From: Rickettsiales bacterium
Lineage (GTDB): Bacteria > Pseudomonadota > Alphaproteobacteria > Rickettsiales > Anaplasmataceae
Length of the DNA: 38,341 bases
Assembly: GCA_031266615.1 (NCBI GenBank)
Contig: JAISAR010000100.1
Location: 1-38,341, forward strand
Reading direction: 5' to 3'
Made by a program: the position numbers and the translations under genes. Below the pieces are notes generated by a model. It did not search any database, had not been told where the DNA came from, and worked only from the letters and a program-made list of their open reading frames with translations. Every line of letters starts with the position of its first letter. Positions within the stretch are counted from its first letter, which is position 1. Shown here one piece after another: positions 9,405 through 17,733 of the stretch.

Positions 9405-9476
9405 AATAATACTGATGCGATTTTTAATCTATTGATATTCTGTTATTTTTTTTTGAGAATAATACTGATGCAATTT
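9405..9476. repeat. Direct repeat AATAATACTGATGCRATTT (two copies, ~53 bp apart)
   Basis: 9405-9424 aataatactgatgcgatttt; 9458-9476 aataatactgatgcaattt. Confidence 0.75.
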
Positions 9477-9700
9477 AAAATAATACAGTTCAGGTTTTTG
9501 GGACCTATTTTGAATGGATTTAAAAAAAATGGGTAGCTCAGGCTTTCTAAAATTATGTTAAAAATGTAGTAAGATATATAAGAATTTCATATTTTGAAAT
9601 TCAATATCACCTAAAGAGCTAAAAATACTGTTAAAAGAATAGCTTAAATTTTTAAGAGGAAAATAGTTGAAAAGTATGCTCTCTATAACCTTAAGTTCCG

Positions 9701-9737
9701 TTCCTAATTACTGGCTTTCTAAATCAGGAATTAGGAA
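9701..9737. repeat. Inverted repeat TTCCTAATTaCTG / CAGgAATTAGGAA
   Basis: Arms 9701-9713 and 9725-9737, one mismatch, 11 nt loop. Confidence 0.8.
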
Positions 9738-9790
9738 TCAGGAATCTAGAACTAGCCTGTATGGCGGGTTTTCACCATGCGTTCCTAAAA

Positions 9791-9806
9791 CCGTTCCTAG
9801 GAACGG
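9791..9806. repeat. Perfect 16 bp palindrome CCGTTCCTAGGAACGG
   Basis: Read directly; nested between inverted repeats TGGCGG (9762-9767) and CCGCCA (9819-9824). Confidence 0.9.
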
Positions 9807-9970
9807 CATATCTGAAGTCCGCCAATATGGAGGATTCTAGCTTCCTGAAACCCTTATATATAATATATATATATAATACATATATAAAAATATACACATA
9901 TATAAAAACATATAAAATATAAGAGTAGAATAATAAAAACCTCTAAAAGTAGAGAAACCCGTTTGAAAGG

Positions 9971-10016
9971 TCTTCAAATTCGAGAATTATAAAAAAAATT
10001 CCTAAAAATTTGAAGA
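9971..10016. repeat. Inverted repeat TCTTCAAATT / AATTTGAAGA
   Basis: Perfect 10 bp arms at 9971-9980 and 10007-10016, immediately upstream of motif site C. Confidence 0.8.
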
Positions 10017-10055
10017 TTTTTTGGACGAAAATTTTTCAAATCTTGTATATATATT
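10013..10055 (+). promoter_or_regulatory. Recurrent phage promoter-like motif, site C
   Basis: AAGATTTTTTGGACGAAAATTTTTCAAATCTTGTATATATATT. Confidence 0.75.
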
Positions 10056-10076
10056 TACCTGACAATTGAAAGGAAA

Positions 10077-10157
10077 TGCTCACACTGGATCTTGGCAAAC
10101 AAACTGGCTGTAAAGTGGAAGTAAGAGTTTTCATGTTAGTTTTTAGTTGTTAAATTT
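10077..10157 (+). pseudogene. Truncated duplicate of the 5' end of the RuvC-like gene
   Basis: atgctcacactggatcttggcaaacaaactggctg-taaagtggaagtaagagttttcatgttag nearly repeats 10230 onward with a ~26 nt internal deletion; reads 26 aa then stops. Confidence 0.75.
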
Positions 10158-10166
10158 CGAAAATTA

Positions 10167-10211
10167 AAGATTTTTTGGACATAATTTTTTTGAATCTTGT
10201 ATATATATGTA
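10167..10211 (+). promoter_or_regulatory. Recurrent phage promoter-like motif, site D (upstream of RuvC-like / late module)
   Basis: AAGATTTTTTGGACATAATTTTTTTGAATCTTGTATATATATGTA, ~20 nt upstream of ATG 10230. Confidence 0.75.
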
Positions 10212-10229
10212 CACAACAACTGAAAGTAA

Positions 10230-10700
10230 ATGCTCACACTAGATCTTGGCAAACAAACTGGCTGGACTATTTTACATGATGGAATAGTGCAAAGTGGAAG
10301 TAAGAGTTTTCATGTTAGCAGGTTTAGTGGTGGTGGAATGCAGTTTTTAAATTTTCGTAATTGGCTTAATTCACTTAAGTATAAATTTCCAGGTATTGAA
10401 GTTGTGTACTTTGAAGAAGTGAGAAGACACTTGGGAACTGGTGCTGCACATATCTATGGAGGGTTTTTAGCACACCTTTCTGCTTGGTGTGAAGAACATC
10501 ATGTGCCATACAAAGGTGTATCTGTGAAAACTATCAAACGCTTTATAACAGGCAAAGGCAATGCAAGTAAAGCTGATGTCATTGAAGCAGTACAGGAAAA
10601 GGGTTTTTGTCCAACAGATGATAATGAAGCAGATTCTTTAGCTTTAATGTTCTATGTTATGAATTTTAGTAAAGATTTTAATGCATTAAAAATATCATAA
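10230..10700 (+). CDS. RuvC-like Holliday junction resolvase / RNase H-fold nuclease
   Basis: LTLDLGKQTGW, VVYFEEV, KTIKRFITGKGNASKADV and DDNEADSLAL acidic motifs. Confidence 0.8.
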   Translation: MLTLDLGKQTGWTILHDGIVQSGSKSFHVSRFSGGGMQFLNFRNWLNSLKYKFPGIEVVYFEEVRRHLGTGAAHIYGGFLAHLSAWCEEHHVPYKGVSVKTIKRFITGKGNASKADVIEAVQEKGFCPTDDNEADSLALMFYVMNFSKDFNALKIS

Positions 10701-10832
10701 AAAGTGGGTCCTTTTGGCCAGAATGGCGGATTTGGTGGTCCTGACCTCGGGCCTTCTTTAGCGTTAGACATATTTCAAATGTTAACTACTTACGAAATTA
10801 TAGCTGAGCAGTGCTAAAAAGGAGAAAAAAAG

Positions 10833-11297
10833 GTGAGAATTACGCAAGCAGAGTGGGCAAGGGAAAAAGGATTTTCGAGGCAATATGTCTGTTCTTTGGT
10901 AAAGAAAGGAATCGTTGAACTCAAAGATGGACTCATTGACCGAGAACAAGCAAATGAAGCGGTGGCAGCAATAAGAGATCCAAGTCAGCCACTGAGAAGA
11001 AAGGAGAGCGGAGAAAAGCTTTCCACGATGTTGCTAAAAACGCGAATAAAAAATGAAATGGAGCGTGGTAAACTTTTGGAAGCTAAAGTGAAAGCTGAAG
11101 TAGGCAAATTTGTGTCAATCGAAGAAGTAAAAAATGAAGCATTTAATGTAGCAAGGGTTGTCCGTAATAATTTACTTAATATTCCAAATAGAGTTTCAGC
11201 GCTACTTGCATCACTGAGTGACACTGAAAAGATTCATATGGCGCTCACTGAAGAGATTACAAACTCACTTGAAGAATTATCTAACGCTAAATTTTAA
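10833..11297 (+). CDS. Terminase small subunit (Nu1-like)
   Basis: N-terminal HTH RITQAEWAREKGFSRQYVCSLVKKGIVELKDGLIDREQA; precedes GpA-family large terminase; GTG start. Confidence 0.75.
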   Translation: MRITQAEWAREKGFSRQYVCSLVKKGIVELKDGLIDREQANEAVAAIRDPSQPLRRKESGEKLSTMLLKTRIKNEMERGKLLEAKVKAEVGKFVSIEEVKNEAFNVARVVRNNLLNIPNRVSALLASLSDTEKIHMALTEEITNSLEELSNAKF

Positions 11298-11299
11298 TA

Positions 11300-12784
11300 A
11301 TGTCTGCTAAGTTAAGTTTAGAATTAATAAAGTGCCTCATTAATCAACCTGGATTAGATGTTAATGTCAGAGGATTAAATGGAAAGACACCACTACATTG
11401 TGCTATAGAATTTGATGAATTAAGCATGGTGGATTTGTTACTCACAAAGAAGAATATTAATCCTTTTGTGGAAGATAATGAAGGTAAAACATCTCTTGAT
11501 TACGCCAAAGAAGGGAAAAAAGCAGAAATATTACAAGCGCTAATTAATAACAAATACGGGTCAGAACAAGATAGCTTACTTCATTTGGCTGCAATGATAG
11601 GTGAAGTTAATGCAGTGAGATATTTGATCAGAAAAGGTATTGACGTTAATGCACGAAATGCTTTGCATCATACTCCATTACATCTAGCGGCAGGCATAGG
11701 ACATGCAGAAGTTGTAAAGATTTTGATAAGAGAAGGAAACGCTGAAATAGATGTCTTTGATGCGCGAAATCAGACACCAATGCACTATGCAGTTAATAAT
11801 AAAAAGTTGGAGATAGTAAAGTTACTGCTAAAGCTAGGAGCAGATGTAAATAGCGCACGTATAGGGCAAAACTCAATGAAATTGTCACCTGTTCATATAG
11901 CTGTAAGTAATACTAATTACGATGAAAGAGACTTATGTCTTGATATCCTCAAATGCTTAATAAGGGAGCCTAATGCTCAAGTCAATTTGCAAGACTACGA
12001 AAATAAAACACCACTACATTACGCTGAAAGACTTAAAACAATAGAGGTCTTACTAACGCGAGAAGATATAGATCCTCTGGTAAAAGACGATAGCGGCAAG
12101 ACACCATTTGATTACGCTAAACCTGAGATAAAGAAGACTTTGATGAGCAATAAATATGGTTCTGAGAAGAATAGTCTACTCCATTTAGCTGCACAAAAAG
12201 GAGAAGTTGAGCTTGTAGAGTCTATTTTAAAAGAAGAAATCGATATTAATATCTTAAATAACAAAGGTCACTCTCCGATTTACCTTGCTGCAGAAAAAGG
12301 GCATTTACATGTAGTAAAGTTATTGCTGAAAAAAGGAGCAAATTATACACCTGTTTTGCACTTAGCAATCAAGTCAAATAATTTAGAATTACTTAAAGTT
12401 TTATTCAATGAAAAAAATGGAGCGTTACTCTGCAGAGATACCGTTGTTAATTTTCCAACCCTTCATAATAAATATATAGCACAGAGAGAAATAGCAGATA
12501 AAAGGATGAAAAAACATAATAATATTATCTGCATCTGTATTACAGTTAGCGCAGTAGCAATGGCAGCATATATAGGTTTAACGGTAACAGCAATAAGCAG
12601 TGCAATCATTTTTGCAACAATAACAGGGGTATTTGCGCTTGTTATAGCAATAATGATAAGTGAGATGAGCAAAAGATATATAGAAAAAGAGTTTCAGAAA
12701 AAGATGTTTATGGAACTGGAAGAGTGTAGTTCTACTGTTAATGATGTTGAAATAGAACCAATTATGAGTAGATGCAGACAATGA
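11300..12784 (+). CDS. Ankyrin-repeat protein with C-terminal transmembrane segments
   Basis: Repeated xGxTPLHxAxxxGHxEVVKxLL units; hydrophobic IICICITVSAVAMAAYIGLTVTAISSAIIFATITGVFALVIAIMI near C-terminus. Confidence 0.9.
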   Translation: MSAKLSLELIKCLINQPGLDVNVRGLNGKTPLHCAIEFDELSMVDLLLTKKNINPFVEDNEGKTSLDYAKEGKKAEILQALINNKYGSEQDSLLHLAAMIGEVNAVRYLIRKGIDVNARNALHHTPLHLAAGIGHAEVVKILIREGNAEIDVFDARNQTPMHYAVNNKKLEIVKLLLKLGADVNSARIGQNSMKLSPVHIAVSNTNYDERDLCLDILKCLIREPNAQVNLQDYENKTPLHYAERLKTIEVLLTREDIDPLVKDDSGKTPFDYAKPEIKKTLMSNKYGSEKNSLLHLAAQKGEVELVESILKEEIDINILNNKGHSPIYLAAEKGHLHVVKLLLKKGANYTPVLHLAIKSNNLELLKVLFNEKNGALLCRDTVVNFPTLHNKYIAQREIADKRMKKHNNIICICITVSAVAMAAYIGLTVTAISSAIIFATITGVFALVIAIMISEMSKRYIEKEFQKKMFMELEECSSTVNDVEIEPIMSRCRQ

Positions 12785-14607
12785 TATACGCCACATCTTT
12801 TTCTGAAGGTTTAAGACCAGACCCGCAACTTAAAGTATCAGAGTGGGCGAATGAGTATCGAGTTTTAGCAGCAACTGCAGCATCAGAGCCAGGGAAATGG
12901 AGAACGGAAAGAACTCCTTATTTAAAAGAAATCATGGATTCACTTTCTCCGTCCTCACCAGCAGAAAAAGTAGTATTCATGAAAGGAGCGCAGATTGGGG
13001 GAACAGAAGCTGGCAACAATTGGATTGGCTATATCATCGATCAAACACCAGGTCCAATGCTAGTTGTGCAGCCTACAGTTGAGATGGGAAAGCGTTGGTC
13101 GAAGGGAAGATTCGCACCGTTAATAGAGAGTACACCATGTTTAAAAAGTAAAGTAAAAGACCCAAGATCAAGAGATTCAGGGAATACTGTGCAAAGTAAG
13201 GAATTTCCAGGTGGAATAGTAGTAATAACTGGAGCAAATAGCAGTGTAGGCCTTCGATCTATGCCAGTAAAATACCTCTTTCTTGATGAAATAGATGCAT
13301 ATCCAGGAGACTCAGGTGGAGAAGGAGATCCAGTTTTACTCAGCATAGCTCGTACCAATACATTTGCACGGCGAAAGATTTTTTTAGTATCAACACCAAC
13401 GATTCATGGAATAAGCAGAATTGAGAAGGAATTTGAAGCAACAGATAAGAGATACTTTTTTGTTCCATGTACGCATTGTAATTACTATCAAGTTTTAAAA
13501 TGGTCACAAATAAAATGGGAAGATAAAAATCCAAATACAGCACACTATATATGTATAGAATGTGGTGAAAAGATAGAAAATCATCAAAAGACAGAGATGC
13601 TTGAACGTGGAGAATGGAGAGCTACTAATCCAATGAAAGGTGAGAAAAAAGGATTTCATCTTTCAAGTCTTTATAGTCCAGTTGGCTGGTATAGTTGGCA
13701 ACAAGCAGTAGAAGATTTTCTCCATGCAAAAGAAAGTGAACAATTACTGAAGGTTTGGATAAATACTACGCTTGGAGAAACCTGGGTAGATAAAGGAGAA
13801 GTACCAGACTGGAAGCAATTATTTAACAGAAGAGAATTTTTTCAGATTGGCACAGTACCTAGGAGAGAAGTAGTACTTACTGCAGGAGTAGATGTGCAAA
13901 AAGATCGTCTAGAGGTGGAAGTTGTAGCATGGGGAAAAAGCCGTGAGAATTGGTCAATAGACTACCGAGTATTTGAAGGAGATACAGGAGGTAGGGAAGT
14001 ATGGGGAAAGCTTTCAGAGTTACTCAATCATCATTTTATCGGTGAAAATGGGCTTGAATATATGATAGGTATGATGGCAGTGGATGCTGGGTATGCAACA
14101 CAAGAAGTATACAACTGGGTGAGAGGTCATCAAGGATCTGGAAGAGTAATGGCAGTGAAAGGTGTAAATAAAGCACTAGTACCACTTAGCAGCCCAAGTA
14201 GGGTAGATATAACAGTTGGTGGTCAAAAGCTGAAAAGAGGAATAAAGCTCTGGCCAGTAGGAGTATCAATCTTAAAGTCAGAGCTTTTTCAATTACTTAA
14301 TGTTTTAAAAGAAGAAGAGAAAGTGCCAGCAGGATATTGTCATTTTCCCGAGTATGCACCTGAATATTTTAAGCAGCTAACGGCAGAGCAATTAGTCAGC
14401 AAGGTAGTAAAAGGATATACAAAACAAGAGTGGCAAAAGGTAAGAGAAAGAAATGAAGTACTAGATTGCCGAATTTATGCCAGAGCTGCATCAATAGCAC
14501 TTGGAGTAGAAAGATGGCCAGAGAGTAAATGGAATAGTTTAAGTGAAAAATCAGAAAGTAAAAAATCAAAGAAAATAGTCAAAAGCAAGTGGTTGAATAA
14601 GAAGTAA
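12781..14607 (+). CDS. Terminase large subunit (GpA family)
   Basis: EKVVFMKGAQIGGTEAGNNWIGYIIDQTPGPMLVVQPTVEMGKRWSKGR; FLDEIDAYP. ATG 12781 forms an ATGA overlap with the ankyrin stop; track start is 12772. Confidence 0.92.
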   Translation: MIYATSFSEGLRPDPQLKVSEWANEYRVLAATAASEPGKWRTERTPYLKEIMDSLSPSSPAEKVVFMKGAQIGGTEAGNNWIGYIIDQTPGPMLVVQPTVEMGKRWSKGRFAPLIESTPCLKSKVKDPRSRDSGNTVQSKEFPGGIVVITGANSSVGLRSMPVKYLFLDEIDAYPGDSGGEGDPVLLSIARTNTFARRKIFLVSTPTIHGISRIEKEFEATDKRYFFVPCTHCNYYQVLKWSQIKWEDKNPNTAHYICIECGEKIENHQKTEMLERGEWRATNPMKGEKKGFHLSSLYSPVGWYSWQQAVEDFLHAKESEQLLKVWINTTLGETWVDKGEVPDWKQLFNRREFFQIGTVPRREVVLTAGVDVQKDRLEVEVVAWGKSRENWSIDYRVFEGDTGGREVWGKLSELLNHHFIGENGLEYMIGMMAVDAGYATQEVYNWVRGHQGSGRVMAVKGVNKALVPLSSPSRVDITVGGQKLKRGIKLWPVGVSILKSELFQLLNVLKEEEKVPAGYCHFPEYAPEYFKQLTAEQLVSKVVKGYTKQEWQKVRERNEVLDCRIYARAASIALGVERWPESKWNSLSEKSESKKSKKIVKSKWLNKK

Positions 14608-14608
14608 A

Positions 14609-14824
14609 ATGTACAATCAAGAATATTTAAATCAAGTCGAAGAAGCGATAAAGAAGCTGCAAAGCGGAGAGCGAGTAGTATCAATTGCATATGGTGACCA
14701 TGTTGTGAAATATGCTGAAGTTCAGATAAATGACTTGCTGAATCTACGGCAACGTATTAAGGCTGAATTGAAAACCGTAGCCAAAAGAAAGATTATTTTT
14801 TCAACGAGTAAGGGAATTTTATAA
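14609..14824 (+). CDS. gpW-like head-tail joining protein
   Basis: 71 aa between large terminase and portal; EEAIKKLQSGERVVSIAYGDHVVKYAEVQINDLLNLRQRI. Confidence 0.75.
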   Translation: MYNQEYLNQVEEAIKKLQSGERVVSIAYGDHVVKYAEVQINDLLNLRQRIKAELKTVAKRKIIFSTSKGIL

Positions 14825-16243
14825 ATGCTGCTAAAAACCTTCAAGCAATTGTTTAACAAACAAAAGATAAAAAGCTCAGCGTGGGATGCAGCAGGTTCAG
14901 GAAGAAGATTTTTTCACTTTCAACCAGAGTCAGGAAGTATAAACAATTTGCTGTCTCAAAACCTTGAAACTTTACGTAGTAGATCACGTGATATGGTGAG
15001 AAAAAATCCATATGCAGCAAATACCATTGATACCATAGTGAGTAATTCTATTGGAACAGGAATAAAACCGCAATCAAAAGCAAAAGATGGAGAATTTCGA
15101 AAGAAGGTGCAAGAATTATGGCTAAAATGGACAGATGAAGCAGACAGTAATGGGATAAGTGATTTTTACGGATTACAAGCTCTAGTATGCAGAAGTATGA
15201 TAGAGGGAGGAGAATGTTTTGTACGGCTGAGATACGAAGATGGTCTTTGTGTACCTCTGCAATTACAAGTACTTGAATCTGAACATTTAGACAATAAAAC
15301 AAATCAAACTTTAGCAAATGGTAATGTAATAAGAAACGGGATTGAGTTTAACAGGGTTGGGCAAAGAGAGGCATATTACTTATTTAGAGAACATCCAGGA
15401 GAAGGCTCATTTGGAGAGTCAGTGAGAGTGCCAGCAAATGATGTTTTACATATTTATAGACCACTAAGACCTGGTCAGATCCGAGGAGAGCCATGGCTTT
15501 CTAATATACTGCTAAAGCTCTATGAGCTTGATCAATACGACGATGCAGAGCTGGTAAGAAAGAAAACAGCAGCGATGTTTGCAGGGTTTATTACGAGACT
15601 TGATCCTGAAGCAAATATCATGGGAGAAGGTGAAAGTAATGAGCAAGGAATAGCACTATCTGGCCTAGAACCTGGAACAATGCAGCTTTTAGACCCAGGA
15701 GAAGATATAAAATTTTCAGAGCCGTCAGATGTAGGAGGAAGTTATGAAGCGTTTATGAGACAGCAACTCAGGGCAATAGCAATAGGTACAGGGATAACAT
15801 ATGAACAGCTAACAGGAGATTTAACAGGCGTTAATTATTCATCCATTCGAGCAGGATTAATAGAGTTTCGCAGGAGGTGCACGATGTTACAGCATAACAT
15901 TATGGTATTTCAGTTTTGCCGTCCTGTATGGGATAGGTGGTTAGAGTTAGCACTACTTTCTGGAGAGCTAGACATAGGTGAAGAATGGACAAAGGGAAAA
16001 GAAGGAGCAAAAAAAGAAGTAAAATGGATACCACAGGGATTTGATTGGGTGGATCCACTCAAAGACCAGCAAGCACAGCAAATGGCAGTAAGAAATGGAT
16101 TTAAGAGTCGATCAGAAGTAGTATCAGAAATGGGTTACGATGTAGAAGAAATTGATCAGGAAATTGCTGAAGATCAAAGACGTGCAAGTGAACTGGGCTT
16201 AAGTTTTGATTCTGACGTTACTACAAATCAAGAGGTGATATGA
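14825..16243 (+). CDS. Portal protein (lambda gpB family)
   Basis: SRDMVRKNPYAANTIDTIVSNSIGTGIKPQ; GITYEQLTGDLTGVNYSSIRAGLIEFRR. Confidence 0.92.
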   Translation: MLLKTFKQLFNKQKIKSSAWDAAGSGRRFFHFQPESGSINNLLSQNLETLRSRSRDMVRKNPYAANTIDTIVSNSIGTGIKPQSKAKDGEFRKKVQELWLKWTDEADSNGISDFYGLQALVCRSMIEGGECFVRLRYEDGLCVPLQLQVLESEHLDNKTNQTLANGNVIRNGIEFNRVGQREAYYLFREHPGEGSFGESVRVPANDVLHIYRPLRPGQIRGEPWLSNILLKLYELDQYDDAELVRKKTAAMFAGFITRLDPEANIMGEGESNEQGIALSGLEPGTMQLLDPGEDIKFSEPSDVGGSYEAFMRQQLRAIAIGTGITYEQLTGDLTGVNYSSIRAGLIEFRRRCTMLQHNIMVFQFCRPVWDRWLELALLSGELDIGEEWTKGKEGAKKEVKWIPQGFDWVDPLKDQQAQQMAVRNGFKSRSEVVSEMGYDVEEIDQEIAEDQRRASELGLSFDSDVTTNQEVI

Positions 16244-17301
16244 AACAACAATGGCTAAACAGATGTGTAATGGTAGAACCAAGGAGTTTTGAATTACTGT
16301 CACTACAAACAGGAAAGCAGCCTATCTTTAAAAATATAAAACATGCAGTAAGAAATAGTGAAAGAGGAATAATACCGATACATGGAATCTTGACAAAAAA
16401 GTCAGAAACTTTTGATGATATTTTTGGAATGACTTCCTATAATCAAATAGAAGCACAAATTACACAAGCAATAGAAGATAGTGATATAGAAACAATCCTG
16501 TTGGATATAGACAGTCCAGGAGGAGAAGTAAATGGAGTGTTTGACCTTGCTGATTTTATTTACAGTGCAAGAGGAAAAAAGAGGATAATAGCGATAGCAA
16601 ATGATGATGCATATTCTGCAGCGTACGCTATAGCTTCTAGTGCTGAAAAGGTATTTGTGAGCAGAACTTCTGGTGTTGGCAGTATTGGAGTAATAGCAAG
16701 CCACATAGATCAAAGTGGGTTTGATGAAAAGCAAGGTATTAAGTATACCACAATCTTTGCTGGTAGCCGAAAGAATGATTTAAATCCGCATAAGCCTATT
16801 AACTCTGAAGGTTTAGAAAGTTTGAGAGAGGAAATAGATCGTTTATATGAGATGTTTGTCCAGCTAATAGCACGTAATCGAAATCTTTCTATAGAAGCAA
16901 TCAAATCAACAGAAGCAGGGCTATATTTTGGCAAGAACGCTGTGGATATTGGCCTTGCAGACGGAATTACAATTCTTTCAAAGTTTAAATCTATTAATAA
17001 AAACAGGAGTATTACTATGAACGAACAAACTATAACTGACCTAAAAGAAGAAACTAATAATTTAACTAAGTATCGTACTGAAGTTGTTGAATTAATACGT
17101 TTGTGTAACTTATCACGAATGCCAGAGAAAATAGGAGAATTTATTGAGCAGGGTGTAAGTGTTGAGCAAGCAAGGGAAGTTTTAATGGAATTACTTGCAG
17201 AAAGAACAAAGAAGACAGAGATAATAAGTACAATACCACAGAATTCAGGAGAAGAGTTGATGATGCAGGTAGCGAAAAGTCGTGCGCAATCAGGCATTTA
17301 A
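16240..17301 (+). CDS. S49-family capsid maturation protease (minor capsid protein C)
   Basis: LLDIDSPGGEVNGVFDLADFI; DDAYSAAYAIASSAEKVFVSRTSGVGSIGVI. Confidence 0.92.
   Translation: MKQQWLNRCVMVEPRSFELLSLQTGKQPIFKNIKHAVRNSERGIIPIHGILTKKSETFDDIFGMTSYNQIEAQITQAIEDSDIETILLDIDSPGGEVNGVFDLADFIYSARGKKRIIAIANDDAYSAAYAIASSAEKVFVSRTSGVGSIGVIASHIDQSGFDEKQGIKYTTIFAGSRKNDLNPHKPINSEGLESLREEIDRLYEMFVQLIARNRNLSIEAIKSTEAGLYFGKNAVDIGLADGITILSKFKSINKNRSITMNEQTITDLKEETNNLTKYRTEVVELIRLCNLSRMPEKIGEFIEQGVSVEQAREVLMELLAERTKKTEIISTIPQNSGEELMMQVAKSRAQSGI
17017..17301 (+). CDS. Putative nested scaffold protein from internal in-frame start in the protease gene
   Basis: In-frame ATG 17017 with AGGAG at 17005-17009 (7 nt spacing); product MNEQTITDLKEETNNLTKYRTEV..., coiled-coil-like, at the protease C-terminus. 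Confidence 0.55.
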   Translation: MNEQTITDLKEETNNLTKYRTEVVELIRLCNLSRMPEKIGEFIEQGVSVEQAREVLMELLAERTKKTEIISTIPQNSGEELMMQVAKSRAQSGI

Positions 17302-17328
17302 AATATATAACAAAAGGAGAAAAGCAAA

Positions 17329-17700
17329 ATGAGTAGTATAACAGAACAAAATAATCTAGGTGACTTATTAAAGTATGAGGCATCAAGCCTGTATTCAAGA
17401 GACTCAATAGCAGTAGCTAAAGGTCAAAATCTTAAACTTGGTACAGTTGTTGGTCGTGATAAAGACGACATGATTAAGGTAATAAATCCAACTGCCACAG
17501 ATGGCACACAAACAGCGATAGGTGTAATAACAAGCGATGTAAATAGCAAAGATGGAGATACTAAAGCAGTAATAATTACTCGTATTGCTCTTCTTGCCGA
17601 TCATGCAATTGTATGGCCAGCAAATATCACTGAAGAGCAGAAAGCTGCAGCAATAAAGCAACTTGAAGCACGAGGAATCATCATCCGTAAGGGAGTTTAA
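17329..17700 (+). CDS. Head decoration protein D
   Basis: AKGQNLKLGTVVGRDKDDMIKVINPTATDGTQTAIGVI; lies between protease and capsid. Confidence 0.85.
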   Translation: MSSITEQNNLGDLLKYEASSLYSRDSIAVAKGQNLKLGTVVGRDKDDMIKVINPTATDGTQTAIGVITSDVNSKDGDTKAVIITRIALLADHAIVWPANITEEQKAAAIKQLEARGIIIRKGV

Positions 17701-17733
17701 CTAAAATTAATAGGAAAAAAGGGGGAGAAAAAA

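Noticed and set aside
9850-9930. TATATA-rich stretch as CRISPR or satellite array
   Set aside because: Simple AT low complexity, no repeat-spacer structure. No CRISPR array seen anywhere in the window.
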